64,000 nucleotides of DNA, from contig NZ_CP017305.1 of NCBI RefSeq assembly GCF_001747405.1, forward strand, positions 1,134,001-1,198,000, read 5' to 3'. A program made the translations under genes and the position numbers. Below, one piece after another: positions 30,977-42,113 of this stretch; positions within the stretch are counted from its first letter, which is position 1, and the number at the start of each line of letters is the position of its first letter. Below the pieces are notes generated by a model. It worked only from the letters and a program-made list of their open reading frames with translations, was not told the origin of the DNA and did no database searches. This DNA is from Chlorobaculum limnaeum. Lineage in GTDB: Bacteria; Bacteroidota; Chlorobiia; Chlorobiales; Chlorobiaceae.

Positions 30977-31003
30977 AAAAGCCAGCATGATCTGCTGGCT
31001 TTT
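30977..31003 (-). terminator. Rho-independent terminator of adk
   Basis: AAAAGCCAGCA pairs perfectly with TGCTGGCTTTT around TGATC, about 40 bp after the adk stop on the minus strand, with a T-run. Confidence 0.9.
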
Positions 31004-31042
31004 CTGGAAGACTGGCTGTGTTTAGAGATATGCGCACGGCTC

Positions 31043-31699
31043 TTATCCGTTGAGCGCGGCGATGATCTCCTCCTTGATCTCTTCGACGCCGCCGATTCCT
31101 GTGATTCTGGAGTATTTCGGAGCGTCGGCAGAGCCGTTCATCGAGAGGTTGCGATAGTAGCCGACCAGCAGTTCGGTCAGCTCATGATACGCTTTCAGTC
31201 GCTTGCGCACGGTCTCTTCGCAGTCGTCGTCCCGCTGCACCAGCGGCTCTCCGGTAACGTCGTCACTGTCCGGGACAGCCGGGGGATTGAACGCGATGTG
31301 GTAGGTGCGGCCGGAAGCGAGATGAACGCGGCGTCCACTCATGCGTTTGATGATCTCTTCGTCGGGGACGTTGATTTCGATGATATGGTCGATTCGGATG
31401 CCCTCGGCTCTCAGGGCTTCGGCCTGGGCGAGCGTGCGCGGGAAGCCGTCGAAGAGGCAGCCATTGGAGCAGTCAGACTGTTCGAGGCGCTCTTTGACAA
31501 GGCTGATGATAATGTCGTCCGGTACGAGACCGCCTTCATCCATGACCTTCTTGGCGGCAAGGCCAAGCGGAGATGCGGCTTTGACGGCGGCGCGCAGCAT
31601 GTCGCCGGTCGATATCTGGGGTATGCCGAAAGCTTCAGAAATGTATTGTGCCTGTGTTCCTTTGCCGGCGCCCGGTGCGCCCAACAGGATGACTCTCAT
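31043..31699 (-). CDS. adk: Adenylate kinase
   Basis: This 218-residue enzyme interconverts ATP + AMP and 2 ADP. The P-loop [11 protein letters not shown] (residues 7-17), the AMP-binding [10 protein letters not shown], the [14 protein letters not shown] motif and the long-form LID ([15 protein letters not shown]) are visible; the LID lacks the zinc-binding Cys set of Gram-positive enzymes. It is 14 bp from the preceding unknown gene, so they are probably cotranscribed. Confidence 0.97.
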   Translation of the reverse strand: MRVILLGAPGAGKGTQAQYISEAFGIPQISTGDMLRAAVKAASPLGLAAKKVMDEGGLVPDDIIISLVKERLEQSDCSNGCLFDGFPRTLAQAEALRAEGIRIDHIIEINVPDEEIIKRMSGRRVHLASGRTYHIAFNPPAVPDSDDVTGEPLVQRDDDCEETVRKRLKAYHELTELLVGYYRNLSMNGSADAPKYSRITGIGGVEEIKEEIIAALNG

Positions 31700-31713
31700 G
31701 AAACGGTATCCTT

Positions 31714-32481
31714 TTATGAATTTTTCTTCAGGGAGATGACGGTGATTTTCGGTTTTGCAGGTTTCTTCACCTCTTCGAGATCCGGTTCCGGGGCGGACGG
31801 CTGGGCGCCACTCTGGACGACCGGCATGGCTTGTGATGAAACGGCGGGTTTTACGGTTTCCCCACTATGTTTTGATGACTTGAATTCTATCGCTTGCTTG
31901 GCGGGCTTTTTCAGCTCGATGGGCTTGGCTTTCGGAGTGCTTGGGCGGTGTTCGAGGGTGGATTCATCGAACAGCTGCTGGAATGCGGCGCTCGAGTTTT
32001 TCGGATCGATGGAGCGATGAACGTATTCGTCTTCGTGTACGATCTGCGGCCTGAACTCGAAATCGAGCGAGGCGAGCATCATTCTGAGCATCCTGCGGCT
32101 TTCGCCGAGATCGCCCCGGGAGTCGATTCTTGTGTGCGCCTTTCCGTTGACCGTGGTGATTTTTCGCCCGTTGATATCAGTTTCTTCCACCAGTCCGAAA
32201 GTGACATCAATTTTCATGCCGAGCAGGGCGAACGAGGAGACTTCGGCGCGGATGGTCTTCATGCCGCCGACAGCCGTTTTCTGGTTTTTGAGATCCCAGC
32301 CGCCCCAGCCATCTATCTTGTTGGTGATAAAGTCGGCAACGTCGTCTATCGGGCAGGAGTAGCGGCGAACCTTGAGCTCACTGAAAACCGGTTTCTCGGA
32401 GGTGTGGGTCGCATTGTTGGTCAGGCAGTGATAAACTTTGACCATTTCGTCTCTGAAGGGAAGGAAAGAGGATAGATCCAT
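31714..32481 (-). CDS. Hypothetical protein with basic, Pro/Lys-rich C-terminus
   Basis: This 255-residue protein has no signal peptide and no recognised family. Residues 1-150 look folded, with a mixed alpha/beta character ([20 protein letters not shown], then [20 protein letters not shown]). Residues about 180-255 are low-complexity with repeated Lys-Pro units ([31 protein letters not shown]). It sits between rlmN and adk on the same strand with short spacing. It may be a Chlorobi-specific protein; no function is proposed. Confidence 0.75.
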   Translation of the reverse strand: MDLSSFLPFRDEMVKVYHCLTNNATHTSEKPVFSELKVRRYSCPIDDVADFITNKIDGWGGWDLKNQKTAVGGMKTIRAEVSSFALLGMKIDVTFGLVEETDINGRKITTVNGKAHTRIDSRGDLGESRRMLRMMLASLDFEFRPQIVHEDEYVHRSIDPKNSSAAFQQLFDESTLEHRPSTPKAKPIELKKPAKQAIEFKSSKHSGETVKPAVSSQAMPVVQSGAQPSAPEPDLEEVKKPAKPKITVISLKKNS

Positions 32482-32522
32482 GAGATGGGCCGGTTAAAGA
32501 TTTCTTCTGTTTCAGGCCGTTG

Positions 32523-33632
32523 TTACCGCGATGGACGGGTGGCCAGTTGTCCGCATGCTGCGTTGATGGTGGCGCCCTGACTTTTTCTGACGGTAACAGT
32601 CAATCCAGCATCCAGCAACAGTTGAATAAACATGGTTTTCGAGCTGCTGTAACCCGGCTTGAACTTCAAGGTAACGATAGAATTATAATCAATCAAATTA
32701 ATTTTGCACAACACTCTCTTCGCGAAACGAACCAGTTTGCGGGCATCTTCGGGGGAGTCGTTGACCCCTTCAAGAAGCATGTAGACCAGCGTCACCGGCT
32801 GGCCGGTCATGGTGTTGTAGGAGCTTATGGCTTTGGCAAGTTTGTCGAGAGTACTGTCCACGGCGACCGGCATCAACCGCTCCCTGACGCTCTGATCGGC
32901 GCTGTGCAGCGATATGGCGAGTTTGGTTCTGAGGCCAGAGCGGGCGACGCGCTCCATCTCTGTCGGCAAGCCGACAGTCGAGATCGTGATTTTTTTTTGG
33001 GAAATGCTGAAGCGATAATCCTGTTCGGTCAGCGTTCTGATCGACTCGAATACATTGTCGAGATTGAGCAACGGCTCGCCCATCCCCATGAAGACGATAT
33101 TGCTCAGCCCCCGTCCGTAGTGTTTTATGGCTTCCGCATCGAGCAGGAATGCCTGATCGGTGATCTCCGATGCCACGAGATTTCTTGTGAAACCCATCTG
33201 TCCCGTGGCGCAGAAGGTGCAGCGGAGGGCGCAGCCAACCTGGGTGGATACGCAGGCGGTCATGCGCTCTTCGGAAGGGATGAGAACGCTTTCAACCAGT
33301 TCACCGTCCTCCAGACGAATGAGAAATTTAGCTGTCGGGAAGCCCGCCGTTGAATTCGTCTCGATTGTTTCGCTTTCAGAATCGGCCAGCGAGGCAGGAC
33401 GAATACTCCATTCCGAAGAAAGCTTCTGACGCAACAACTTGCCAAAGCTGCTCATCTCTTCGAAATCGAGGGCCAGGTTACTGTACAGCCACCGGTGCAG
33501 TTGACTTGCGCGGAAGGCGGGTTCGCCGAGATCGGCCATGAGTTCGCCAAGCTTCTGTCTTGTCAGCCACCTTATGTTTGGGCGGTCGCAATGCTGTATT
33601 TCTTTTCGTGCCGATTGGCTGTTTTTCGTCAT
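32523..33632 (-). CDS. rlmN: 23S rRNA/tRNA adenine C2-methyltransferase RlmN
   Basis: This 369-residue radical-SAM enzyme methylates C2 of A2503 in 23S rRNA and A37 in tRNA. The cluster motif CALRCTFCATGQMGFTRNL (about 135-153) holds Cys-x3-Cys-x2-Cys, and GMGEPLLNLDNV follows (about 190-201). The C-terminal Cys in AACGQL (about 361) is the second catalytic Cys. Length is close to E. coli's 384. Confidence 0.96.
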   Translation of the reverse strand: MTKNSQSARKEIQHCDRPNIRWLTRQKLGELMADLGEPAFRASQLHRWLYSNLALDFEEMSSFGKLLRQKLSSEWSIRPASLADSESETIETNSTAGFPTAKFLIRLEDGELVESVLIPSEERMTACVSTQVGCALRCTFCATGQMGFTRNLVASEITDQAFLLDAEAIKHYGRGLSNIVFMGMGEPLLNLDNVFESIRTLTEQDYRFSISQKKITISTVGLPTEMERVARSGLRTKLAISLHSADQSVRERLMPVAVDSTLDKLAKAISSYNTMTGQPVTLVYMLLEGVNDSPEDARKLVRFAKRVLCKINLIDYNSIVTLKFKPGYSSSKTMFIQLLLDAGLTVTVRKSQGATINAACGQLATRPSR

Positions 33633-33760
33633 TTTGCAGTTGTTCTTTGTATTTATCGATAAAAAAAGTACTTTACCTTATATATTTCTGGTTTTTATAT
33701 AGTCATATATAATTTTCACATCGAAAAGTGAAGTCGGCTGGAATAATCTCAAAAGATAGA

Positions 33761-34108
33761 ATGACTTTGGAACCGACGAAAAACAAAAAGGATTACGATC
33801 ATCAACGTCTCGACAAGGTGATCCATGCGCGAATCCGTTTTGCGGCGCTGGCTTACCTCTTGAGCGAAACTGAAGCATCGTTCGTGGATATTCGCGACAG
33901 CATCAGGGTCACTGATGGAAATCTCAGCATTCATCTCAGAAAGCTCGAGGCGGCAGGGTATGTGGAGTGCATCAAGAGTTTCGAGAGCCGCAAGCCCCTG
34001 AGCAATTACCGGGTTACCGAAAAAGGGCGGGAGGCATTTGCCCGTTACCTCAGTAATATGGAAAAATTCTGTGATGATATGCCGGGGTTGCAAGCCGAAA
34101 CCGCTTGA
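33761..34108 (+). CDS. Winged-helix transcriptional regulator
   Basis: From the ATG at 33761 the product is 115 residues; a GTG at 33728 would add 11. It has a single winged-helix domain of the HTH_27/MarR-like type: RIRFAALAYLLSETEASFVD (about 25-44), the recognition helix GNLSIHLRKLEAAGYVECIK and the wing SRKPLSNYRVTEKGREAFAR. No ligand-binding domain is present. It is divergent from rlmN. Its target is unknown. Confidence 0.85.
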   Translation: MTLEPTKNKKDYDHQRLDKVIHARIRFAALAYLLSETEASFVDIRDSIRVTDGNLSIHLRKLEAAGYVECIKSFESRKPLSNYRVTEKGREAFARYLSNMEKFCDDMPGLQAETA

Positions 34109-34255
34109 TCGTCTCCTTCCATGATTAAGTTCAGGAACTCAGAACGTTTGGCTTTTTGTTGCCGTTCTTGAAATTATCGGATTTCGTGCGTCCGGTTATT
34201 TACGTATTATACGTTCGTTTCCGTTGAAGATTCTTGCCAACCATTTCCTGAGCTG

Positions 34256-35317
34256 ATGATTATACCCGAATATGGCCGGACATTGACCCCTGATGAGTGG
34301 AAACCGGTCATCGATGAGATGCTGGCATCCGCACACGTTCTGTTTACTACTCACGAAAATTCCGATGGCGACGGGCTTGGCAGCCAGGTCGCTCTTGCTC
34401 TCGCGCTCAAGGCGCTTGGAAAGGAGGTTGCGATTTTCAACCCGACGGAAGTGCCTCCGAACTACCTGTTTCTGAAGGAGCTTCATGACATAAAAATTTT
34501 CCGCGATCGTGACGAGGAGTCCATGCAGGAGTTTTTCCTCGCTGATCTGCTGGTGGTGCTTGACGCCAATCTGCATGATCGTATAGGCAGGCTCTGGCCA
34601 CATGTCGAGTTCGCGCGGGAGATGAGTCGGCTCAGGCTGCTCTGCGTCGATCATCATCTGGAGCCGGAAGATTTTGCAGATATCACAGTCTGCGAGACCT
34701 ACGCCTCTTCGACAGGCGAGCTTGTCTGCGATCTCATTTCCGCTCTCGAGTTACGCACCGGGAAAAAGCTGATCACGCCCGAAGTGGCTTCTGCCCTTTA
34801 TGCGGCCATAATGACCGATACCGGTTCATTCAGGTTTCCCAAGACAACTCCCTATACCTACCGTCTGGCAGGGATGCTGGTTGAAAACGGCGCCGATCCC
34901 GAACTGGTGTACGACCGCATCTACAACGCTCTCACGCCGGAGGCGCTGAAGCTGCTTGGCTTGTCGCTTTCAAGCATCAAGATCATCGAGAATGGCCTGA
35001 TTTCCTGGCTTTTCATCTCCCAGGAGATGCTCAATCAGACCGGCAGCAAGCTTTTCGACACCGATCTCATCATTCGCTATCTTCTGAGCGTTCCAACCGT
35101 AAAGGTGGCGGTACTGCTTGTCGAGATGCAGGACGGGCGGGCCAAGGTGAGCTTCAGGTCGCGGGGCAAAATCTATGTCAATCAGCTTGCCAAACATCAC
35201 GGCGGCGGCGGGCACATGAACGCCGCGGGCTGCCTGTTGCGGATGTCCGCAGAGAAGGCGCAGCTCGTGATTCTCGAGGATGTTCGCAAATTCACTCTCG
35301 AGCAGGTCAGCAGTTAA
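34256..35317 (+). CDS. DHH-family phosphoesterase, NrnA-like
   Basis: This 353-residue protein has the DHH and DHHA1 domains of bifunctional oligoribonuclease/PAP phosphatase: [18 protein letters not shown] (about 31-48), the catalytic LCVDHHLEP (about 129-137), [22 protein letters not shown] (about 190-199) and [13 protein letters not shown] at the end (about 318-330). Such enzymes degrade short RNA and hydrolyse pAp to AMP. Whether both activities are kept cannot be seen. Confidence 0.9.
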   Translation: MIIPEYGRTLTPDEWKPVIDEMLASAHVLFTTHENSDGDGLGSQVALALALKALGKEVAIFNPTEVPPNYLFLKELHDIKIFRDRDEESMQEFFLADLLVVLDANLHDRIGRLWPHVEFAREMSRLRLLCVDHHLEPEDFADITVCETYASSTGELVCDLISALELRTGKKLITPEVASALYAAIMTDTGSFRFPKTTPYTYRLAGMLVENGADPELVYDRIYNALTPEALKLLGLSLSSIKIIENGLISWLFISQEMLNQTGSKLFDTDLIIRYLLSVPTVKVAVLLVEMQDGRAKVSFRSRGKIYVNQLAKHHGGGGHMNAAGCLLRMSAEKAQLVILEDVRKFTLEQVSS

Positions 35318-35348
35318 TTCTCTCAATAATTTCCATTTACGTGCAGGC

Positions 35349-36863
35349 ATGAAGTATACCGTTACGGCAACGGAGGGCGGGCTGGTCAAAGCCGATATCC
35401 TCGTCCGGTTTTTCAACAAGAAAGAGATGAAGCGGGATGCCGCGAAGGTGCTCGCCGCACTCGGCATCGTCGCGGCTCCCGATGGCGATTTCAAAGCATC
35501 GGCGGGTGAAACCGCCATCCTCTACCGCCAGGCTTCAGGCAAGGCGGCTTCGCGGGTGCTTCTTGCCGGTATCGGCGAAGGCAAGAGCGTCGAGGATTTT
35601 CGTAAAGCTGCCGATGCCGCCGCCCGCAAGGCGGTCGATATGCATCTGGGCGTTCTCGCGCTCGATTGCTCGTCGATTGGCGATTGGGCGAAACAGTCCG
35701 GTCTCAAGCCGGATGAGCTGACGGCCACGCTTGTCGAGGGCGTGCTGTACGGCGCGTATCGCTTCGAGAGCCTCAAGAGCGGCAAGCTCGACAAGGAGGA
35801 GAAGAAATCGAACAAGCCGAAAAACCTCGAAGAGCTGGTGCTAGCCGGATGCGGTGACCGGCTCGAAGCGATCGAAAAAGGGGCCGGAAAGGGCATGATC
35901 GTCGGCGATTGCCAGAACCGGGCAAGAGACCTCGTCAACCTGCCGGGCAACCATCTCTCTGCCGAAGCGCTCGCCGGGGCGGCCATTGAGGCCGGAAAGA
36001 GAGGCGGCTTCGAGGTGACAGTATTCGACAAAAAGAGAATCACCGAGCTTGGCATGGGCGGCCTGCTCGCCGTCAACAAGGGGAGCGAAGAGCCGCCGAC
36101 CTTCACCATTCTCGACTACAAACCTAAGGGCAAGGCGAAAAAAACTGTCGCGCTGGTGGGCAAGGGCGTGACCTTCGATTCCGGCGGCATCTCGCTGAAG
36201 CCCGCCCAGGGGATGGATGAGATGAAATCGGACATGTCCGGAGCCGCCGCGGTGATCGCCACGGTCGAGGCCGCGGCAAGCCTCGGGCTTCCGTTGCGGG
36301 TGATCGGCCTCGTTCCGGCTACCGACAATATGCCGAGTGGATCGGCGCAGAAGCCCGGTGACGTCATCACGACCATGTCGGGCATTACGGTCGAGGTCGG
36401 CAACACCGACGCGGAAGGGCGCCTGATTCTGGCCGACGCGCTCACCTACGCCAAAAAGGAGTACGATCCCGACGTGATCGTCGATCTGGCGACCCTCACC
36501 GGCGCCTGCATCGTGGCACTCGGCCACTCGGTGGCGGGACTTTTCAGCAATGATGACAAGCTGGCGGAGAGTATTTTCGAGGCCGGTCAGTCGTCTGGCG
36601 AAAAGGTGTGGCGGTTGCCGCTCTGGGAGGAGTACGACGAGCTGATCAAGTCCGACGTGGCTGACGTGCACAATACCGGCGGACGCGGCGCGGGCACGAT
36701 TACCGCAGCGAAGTTCCTCCAGAAGTTCATCGACGGCCACAAGCGCTGGGCGCATATCGACATCGCCGGTCCGGCCTTCCCGGCAAAGAGCGGCTCGAAG
36801 ACGCCCGGCGGCACCGGTTTCGGTGTGCGGCTCGTGCTCGACCTGCTCAAGAGCTGGTCGTGA
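35349..36863 (+). CDS. pepA: Leucyl aminopeptidase (M17)
   Basis: From the ATG at 35349 the protein has 504 residues; the longer frame from 35280 overlaps the preceding gene and is less likely. The M17 catalytic domain carries [20 protein letters not shown] (about 270-289), [13 protein letters not shown] and the signature [14 protein letters not shown] (about 352-365). It releases N-terminal residues with two metal ions and acts as a cytosolic hexamer. Length is typical of PepA. Confidence 0.95.
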   Translation: MKYTVTATEGGLVKADILVRFFNKKEMKRDAAKVLAALGIVAAPDGDFKASAGETAILYRQASGKAASRVLLAGIGEGKSVEDFRKAADAAARKAVDMHLGVLALDCSSIGDWAKQSGLKPDELTATLVEGVLYGAYRFESLKSGKLDKEEKKSNKPKNLEELVLAGCGDRLEAIEKGAGKGMIVGDCQNRARDLVNLPGNHLSAEALAGAAIEAGKRGGFEVTVFDKKRITELGMGGLLAVNKGSEEPPTFTILDYKPKGKAKKTVALVGKGVTFDSGGISLKPAQGMDEMKSDMSGAAAVIATVEAAASLGLPLRVIGLVPATDNMPSGSAQKPGDVITTMSGITVEVGNTDAEGRLILADALTYAKKEYDPDVIVDLATLTGACIVALGHSVAGLFSNDDKLAESIFEAGQSSGEKVWRLPLWEEYDELIKSDVADVHNTGGRGAGTITAAKFLQKFIDGHKRWAHIDIAGPAFPAKSGSKTPGGTGFGVRLVLDLLKSWS

Positions 36864-36909
36864 GGAGCGAGGGGGAGCCATACTGTTACAAAGCATAGAA
36901 TTGCCAGTT

Positions 36910-37614
36910 ATGCCAGTGGTCAGACAGAATCCGGTAGTGATCGTTCCGGGCGTGCTTTTCTGGGACTCTCTGTACGAGGTGATGCGGGATGCCCTCTCCG
37001 CCTGGATACCGGCGGAGAAGATCGCCATCGCGCCTGTCACGCTTCTGGACTGGATCGGTCTTCCGCCATCGCCCGAGCGCTCGACCAACCGGGTTATGGC
37101 GGTGCTTGACCGGACGGTGCGCGGCATGGCTTCCCGCTTTCCTGGCGAACCGGTGACCATCGTCGGTCACAGCGGCGGCGGCACGGTTGCCATGGTCTAT
37201 CTGCTGGAACGCCCGTTCCAGGGCGATGTTTATGCCGTCAACGGCATGGTCGGCAGGCTGGTCACGCTCGGTACCCCGTTTCATACACACGAACATTTCG
37301 CAAAAATCAAGACCGATTTTATTTTCAGCCATCTGAGTCCGGAGTTTTTCCGTAAATATCAGGTGGTATCGGTCGTCAGCGATCGATATGAAGGGGCGCT
37401 CGATGGTGGCATTACCGAAAAACTGTGCTATATGTTTTACCGGGGAGTGACCGATGACGGAAATCTTGCCGGTGACGGGGTCGTTCCCGCGAGAAGCTGT
37501 TTTCTTGAAGGCGCCGAAAATGTTACTATTCCCGAATGTGAACATTTGCCTGCGCCGCACACAAAGTGGTATGGCACCAAAGATGGAGTTGAACAATGGA
37601 TAAAGTGGCTTTGA
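36910..37614 (+). CDS. Lipase-like alpha/beta hydrolase
   Basis: From the ATG at 36910 the protein has 234 residues; upstream starts lie in pepA. It shows the early strand [19 protein letters not shown], the nucleophile elbow [17 protein letters not shown] (about 80-96) with Ser in [15 protein letters not shown], the acid in [13 protein letters not shown] and a late His in [11 protein letters not shown]. The set suggests a Ser/Asp/His triacylglycerol-lipase or PGAP1-like hydrolase. There is no signal peptide. It overlaps the start of the lipoprotein gene by 19 bp. Confidence 0.85.
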   Translation: MPVVRQNPVVIVPGVLFWDSLYEVMRDALSAWIPAEKIAIAPVTLLDWIGLPPSPERSTNRVMAVLDRTVRGMASRFPGEPVTIVGHSGGGTVAMVYLLERPFQGDVYAVNGMVGRLVTLGTPFHTHEHFAKIKTDFIFSHLSPEFFRKYQVVSVVSDRYEGALDGGITEKLCYMFYRGVTDDGNLAGDGVVPARSCFLEGAENVTIPECEHLPAPHTKWYGTKDGVEQWIKWL

Positions 37615-38441
37615 GGCCATTGAAACGCTTTGCCGTCATCTTGCTGGCAGGAGCGATAGTCGTTACGGTCTCCTCGTGCTCCCGGGAAGAGCGGAAAAAA
37701 GAGGAGGAGCAGCATCTCGAGTCGATGATGACCATTCTTGTCCAGGTACAGAAAAATCTTGGACGGATCCGTCAGAAAGAGGCCGTGGTCGTCCGTCTCT
37801 CGTCGGATGTCGAGGGCCGCAAACCGCAGAGCGCCGAGCAGATCGGCAGGGAGATCGACAGCAATATCCGTTTTATCGACTCCACGCTTACGGCGAGCAA
37901 GAACCTCGTCTCGACGCTTGAAAAAGAGAATCACGAGTCTCAGTACCGCATTTCGGCGCTCGACCGCATGACCGGTCAACTGAAAGGGGAACTCGACAAA
38001 AAGAGCCTTGAAGTCGGTACGATGAAAGGGGAGATCGCGAAGCTGAACCGGCAGATCGCCAGGCTTACCAACTCGGTCGATGTCATGGATGAGGTCATCG
38101 ACGAGCAGGAGGCGCAGATGGTCAGGGCCTATTACATCAGCGGCACGGTTGATCAGCTTGTCGCCAGGGGGATTTTGCTGCCGCCGGGTCCTTTTTCCCG
38201 TTTTCTCGGCGCAAGGCCGGCTCTGGCCAGTGATTTCGATATAAAACCATTCAGAGTGGTGGATATTAGCGAAACCAGAGATATTTATTTTGACAAGCCG
38301 GTCAATCGTCTGCATATTGTAACTCCGCATACCAAGGGTTCATATGAGCTTGTCGGTGGCAAAACCTCTTCGATTCTTTTGATCAGGAACGAGGTGGAGT
38401 TCTGGAAGAAGTCCCGATGCCTGATTATCGTCGTGGAGTGA
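37596..38441 (+). CDS. Coiled-coil lipoprotein of unknown function
   Basis: This 281-residue protein has a lipoprotein signal peptide ([18 protein letters not shown], lipobox Cys near 28), a long coiled coil from about 30 to 175 (for example [20 protein letters not shown], then [20 protein letters not shown]) and a C-terminal globular part of about 100 residues ending [13 protein letters not shown]. It should be anchored in the outer or inner membrane by lipid. Similar proteins are common in Bacteroidetes/Chlorobi but uncharacterised. It overlaps the lipase-like gene, suggesting coordinated production. Confidence 0.8.
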   Translation: MDKVALRPLKRFAVILLAGAIVVTVSSCSREERKKEEEQHLESMMTILVQVQKNLGRIRQKEAVVVRLSSDVEGRKPQSAEQIGREIDSNIRFIDSTLTASKNLVSTLEKENHESQYRISALDRMTGQLKGELDKKSLEVGTMKGEIAKLNRQIARLTNSVDVMDEVIDEQEAQMVRAYYISGTVDQLVARGILLPPGPFSRFLGARPALASDFDIKPFRVVDISETRDIYFDKPVNRLHIVTPHTKGSYELVGGKTSSILLIRNEVEFWKKSRCLIIVVE

Positions 38442-38569
38442 GCGCTGGCGCAACTGGATGCGGGTTGCCGCCGTACCGATTCTTTTGACCGGGGTGAAGC
38501 CCTTTGCCTTTCGGTAATGAATCTGTAGGCGTGATCGTTTTGCTTTTGATCAATTAAACAACAGAGTGC

Positions 38570-39907
38570 ATGAAAATAACCATTTTCGGATCCGGCTACG
38601 TTGGACTGGTGACAGGCGCCTGTTTTGCCGAAGTCGGTAACGATGTACTGTGCGTCGATATCGACGAGAACAAAATAGCTCGTCTTCTGAAGGGTGAAAT
38701 CCCGATTTACGAGCCAGGTCTTGACGAGATTGTCGCCAACAATATTCGTGAAGGACGGCTCCGCTTCACTACCAGCATTACCGAGGGGGTCGATTTTGGT
38801 CTCTATCAGTTTATCGCCGTCGGTACGCCGCCGGACGAGGACGGATCGGCTGACCTGAGTCATGTGCTCAGTGTTGCCGATAGCATTGGACGCAATATGG
38901 AGGATTATCGCATTGTGATCGACAAATCGACGGTTCCTGTCGGAACTGCTGATCTGGTGCGCGAAACGATCCGTACCGTGCTTGAAGAGCGCGGCAAGGT
39001 GCTTGATTTCGACGTCGTTTCCAATCCGGAATTCCTGAAAGAGGGCGATGCCGTGAACGATTTCATGAAGCCGGAGCGCATCGTCGTCGGCGTGGACAAT
39101 CCGCGCACCAAGGAGCTTCTGCGTAACCTTTACGCGCCGTTCAACCGCAGCCACGAGCGCTTCATCGCCATGGACATCCGCTCGGCGGAGCTGACCAAGT
39201 ACGCGGCCAACGCCATGCTTGCCACCAAGATCAGCTTCATGAACGAGATCGCCAACATCGCCGAACGGGCTGGGGCGGACGTCGAGGCGGTTCGCCGGGG
39301 CATCGGCTCCGATTCGAGGATCGGCTTCGCCTTCATCTATCCCGGCGTGGGTTACGGCGGCTCCTGCTTCCCGAAGGATGTGCAGGCGCTGGAGCGCACG
39401 GCACGAAAACTCGGTTACGATTCAAGAATTTTGCAGGCGGTCGAGGCGGTCAACGACGATCAGAAGCTGAGTCTCGTCTCGAAGATTCGCGACCATTTCG
39501 ACGGCGAACTCAAGGGGCGCGTCATCGCCGTGTGGGGTTTGGCTTTCAAGCCGAACACCGATGACATGCGCGAAGCGCCGAGCCGCAAGGTGATGGAGGA
39601 GCTGTGGGCGGCCGGTGCGACTGTCAGGGCCTACGATCCCGTAGCCATGGATGAGGCGCGGCGTCTCTATGGCGACCGACCCGAGCTGGTGCTGGTGGAG
39701 CATCCCGACGAGGCTCTCAAGGGCGCGGACGCGCTGGCGATCATGACCGAGTGGATGGCCTTCCGCAGCCCCGATTTCGATATGATCAAAAGCTCGCTGA
39801 GAGAGCCGGTGATCTTCGACGGCAGGAATATCTACAATCCCGACCTGGTTGAGCAGGCTGGACTCAGCTACTACTCCATCGGACGCCGTCCCCGGCTGGT
39901 TCGCTGA
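38570..39907 (+). CDS. ugd: UDP-glucose 6-dehydrogenase
   Basis: This 445-residue enzyme oxidises UDP-glucose to UDP-glucuronate for surface polysaccharide. It shows the N-terminal NAD motif [18 protein letters not shown] (about 5-22), [13 protein letters not shown], the catalytic Cys in [14 protein letters not shown] (about 262-275) and the C-terminal [17 protein letters not shown]. Length is typical. It is not linked to other sugar genes here; the polysaccharide group begins 14 kb downstream. Confidence 0.95.
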   Translation: MKITIFGSGYVGLVTGACFAEVGNDVLCVDIDENKIARLLKGEIPIYEPGLDEIVANNIREGRLRFTTSITEGVDFGLYQFIAVGTPPDEDGSADLSHVLSVADSIGRNMEDYRIVIDKSTVPVGTADLVRETIRTVLEERGKVLDFDVVSNPEFLKEGDAVNDFMKPERIVVGVDNPRTKELLRNLYAPFNRSHERFIAMDIRSAELTKYAANAMLATKISFMNEIANIAERAGADVEAVRRGIGSDSRIGFAFIYPGVGYGGSCFPKDVQALERTARKLGYDSRILQAVEAVNDDQKLSLVSKIRDHFDGELKGRVIAVWGLAFKPNTDDMREAPSRKVMEELWAAGATVRAYDPVAMDEARRLYGDRPELVLVEHPDEALKGADALAIMTEWMAFRSPDFDMIKSSLREPVIFDGRNIYNPDLVEQAGLSYYSIGRRPRLVR

Positions 39908-39922
39908 GCTCTCCTTATCGAT

Positions 39923-40750
39923 TCATTTTTCCGGCCGGTGTTCGACCTTCCGGCCGGGAAAATGCTCCAGCGGCCCGTTGCCGCCCCCCAGCCTCCACGA
40001 TGCCCCGGCCAGCAAAGCCGTTCTCGTATAATCGATAGCCGCCGCCACGGCTTCAGTTACCGGCAACCTTCTGGCCAGCCCGCACGCAATGGCTGACGAG
40101 AGGGTACAGCCGGTGCCGTGCGTGTTGAGGGTATCGATTTTCGGGTTCGAGTACCAGAAGAACCTTCCTTCGTGCAGCAGGCAGTCGTTGCAGTATCCGC
40201 CCTCTCCATGTCCCCCCTTGACCAGCACTGAACGCGCTCCCTGCCGTTGCAAATCCACTGCCATCGCTTCGATTTCGTCCTGCGTTACCGGGGCCTTGTC
40301 ACGGCCCGTCAGCCGGGCCGCTTCAGGCAGGTTCGGGGTGATCAGGGTGGCGAGAGAGAAGAGGCGTTTCATCGGCGTCATGTTCTCGGCCTCGAACAGC
40401 GTTTTCCCGCTCGACGAGCGCAAAACGGTGTCGAGGACGACCGGAACCCCGTCGAGGCTCTCGATGAGCCAGGTGACCGTTTCTGCCGCTTCCTGCGAGC
40501 CGAGCATCCCGATCTTGATCGCGTCGATGCCAATATCGGCGGCAATCGTCTCGAACTGTTCGGCGATGAATGCGGCCGGGATTTCGTGAAACGATTGCAC
40601 TCCGCGGGTGTTCTGCGCGGTTACGGCGGTGATGACGCTCAGCCCGTAGCAGCCGTTGGCGGCGATGGCTTTCAGGTCGGCCTGGATGCCCGCCCCGCCG
40701 CTGCCATCCGAACCGGCGATGGTCAGCACGGTGATGTACTCCCGCATCAT
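39923..40750 (-). CDS. thiD: Hydroxymethylpyrimidine/phosphomethylpyrimidine kinase ThiD
   Basis: This 275-residue ribokinase-fold enzyme phosphorylates HMP twice in thiamin synthesis. It shows [20 protein letters not shown] (about 8-27), the substrate loop [26 protein letters not shown] and the C-terminal anion hole [17 protein letters not shown] (about 208-224). The ATG overlaps the thiE stop by 4 bp. It is the last gene of a tenI-thiE-thiD operon on the minus strand. Confidence 0.95.
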   Translation of the reverse strand: MMREYITVLTIAGSDGSGGAGIQADLKAIAANGCYGLSVITAVTAQNTRGVQSFHEIPAAFIAEQFETIAADIGIDAIKIGMLGSQEAAETVTWLIESLDGVPVVLDTVLRSSSGKTLFEAENMTPMKRLFSLATLITPNLPEAARLTGRDKAPVTQDEIEAMAVDLQRQGARSVLVKGGHGEGGYCNDCLLHEGRFFWYSNPKIDTLNTHGTGCTLSSAIACGLARRLPVTEAVAAAIDYTRTALLAGASWRLGGGNGPLEHFPGRKVEHRPEK

Positions 40751-41364
40751 GCCTGCCTGATCTTCTTCACGAGATCGCGGGTGGCGTCCGCCGGGTCGTC
40801 GCTCTCGGAAACCGCCGAGATGATCGCGATGCCCGACGCTCCGGCGCGGATCACTTCGGCGGCATTGTCGTGGTAGATGCCACCGATGGCGATGACCGGC
40901 AATTGCGCTGCATTGCGGATCGGGCGTATTGCCGCCGTGCCGAGCGGCTCTGAGGGCTTGTTCTTGGAGAAGGTAGGGAAGATGTGCCCCACGCCGATGT
41001 AGTTCGCGCCCTCTTCCGCGGCCTTGACTGCCTCGGTGGCGCAGGAGACCGAGACGCCGATGATCGCGTCGGGACCGAGGAGCTTGCGGGCGGCGGACGC
41101 AGGCATATCCTGCTGGCCGAGATGCACGCCGTCAGCCGTCATCGCCAGGGCAATATCGACCCGGTCGTTGACGATGAAGAGCGCTTCCCGCTCACGGCAC
41201 AGCTCCTGAATCCTCAAGGCCCAGTGGAAAAGTTCGCGGCCAGAAGCCGATTTTTTGCGTAATTGCACCATCCCCGCCCCTCCTTCGAGGGCCATGCGGG
41301 CAAGTTCTACGGGATCGGAGTGCTCGTCGGTGATGACGCAAAGAAGTCTTCGTGGCAGGCTCAT
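40747..41364 (-). CDS. thiE: Thiamine phosphate synthase ThiE
   Basis: From the ATG at 41364 the enzyme has 205 residues; an upstream extension in the same frame is not needed. It joins HMP-PP and thiazole phosphate. Motifs: [14 protein letters not shown] (about 32-45), [23 protein letters not shown] (about 79-88), [13 protein letters not shown] and [10 protein letters not shown]. All substrate-binding residues expected for TPS are present, unlike the neighbour at 41361-42008. Both ends overlap neighbours by 4 bp. Confidence 0.93.
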   Translation of the reverse strand: MSLPRRLLCVITDEHSDPVELARMALEGGAGMVQLRKKSASGRELFHWALRIQELCREREALFIVNDRVDIALAMTADGVHLGQQDMPASAARKLLGPDAIIGVSVSCATEAVKAAEEGANYIGVGHIFPTFSKNKPSEPLGTAAIRPIRNAAQLPVIAIGGIYHDNAAEVIRAGASGIAIISAVSESDDPADATRDLVKKIRQA

Positions 41365-42008
41365 ATGGACATGTACGAGAAAAAGCGGTTGATGGTTTCC
41401 GGTATTGATGACGCATCGAGAAAGGGGGTGAGCGCAGCAACGCCCCACGCACCGCATTCGAGGCAGGCAGGGACTTTATCAGGCGTGATGCCGCCGACGG
41501 CGAAGACAGGTATGCGCACTTTCGCGCAGATTTCCCGGAGACGCTCCAGTCCCTGGGGCGGCCCGAAGGGAGCCTTCGACGGCGTATGGAAGACCGGCCC
41601 GAAAAGCAGGTAATCGAGACCCGCCGACGCGGCTTGTACTGCGGACGCCTCGCTGTGGACGCTTTGCCCGACGACGAGACCCCGCGCCCTCTTCCGTACG
41701 ACATCGGCAGGGCACGACGATTCGGGAAGATGCACGCCGCCCGCCCCCGAAGCGAGCGCGATGTCGAAGCGTTCGTTGACGGTGAGTATCGAACCGGCAG
41801 CATCGATTACGGGAGCGATCTGGCGGCAAAGAGCGCAGAGCGAAGCGGCATCGAGCATCTTCTCGCGCACCTGGAAGATCACCGGCGCTGAGCGGGCGAG
41901 CGTCTGAGCCTGCTCCAGGATGAGCCTGCGACGGGCGAGATGTTCGCCCCCGCTGCTCACGATCATCAGCCGGGGAAGTGAGGGATGTTTTCCAGTCATA
42001 GATAACAA
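41361..42008 (-). CDS. Thiamine phosphate synthase-like/TenI-like protein
   Basis: This 215-residue TIM-barrel protein is related to ThiE. Family motifs are altered: [13 protein letters not shown] (QVREK for QLRxK), [13 protein letters not shown] (NER for NDR), [10 protein letters not shown] (PESS for GQxD) and [13 protein letters not shown]. These substitutions match TenI, which aromatises the thiazole intermediate, or a TPS variant. It is the first gene of the operon; no TPP riboswitch pattern is seen upstream. Confidence 0.85.
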   Translation of the reverse strand: MLSMTGKHPSLPRLMIVSSGGEHLARRRLILEQAQTLARSAPVIFQVREKMLDAASLCALCRQIAPVIDAAGSILTVNERFDIALASGAGGVHLPESSCPADVVRKRARGLVVGQSVHSEASAVQAASAGLDYLLFGPVFHTPSKAPFGPPQGLERLREICAKVRIPVFAVGGITPDKVPACLECGAWGVAALTPFLDASSIPETINRFFSYMSI

Positions 42009-42113
42009 TTTCAGGCACGATAACTATTTTTCGAGGGAATCCCAATACCGGAATGGGGTCTCGTAAAACTCCGCTTTTCCGGCCTTTTTTTTAAGCAAAA
42101 CATACTTACCATC

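Noticed and set aside
42009-42113. Possible TPP riboswitch before the thiamin operon
   Set aside because: I looked for the conserved CTGAGA and ACCTGATC-like blocks and found neither.
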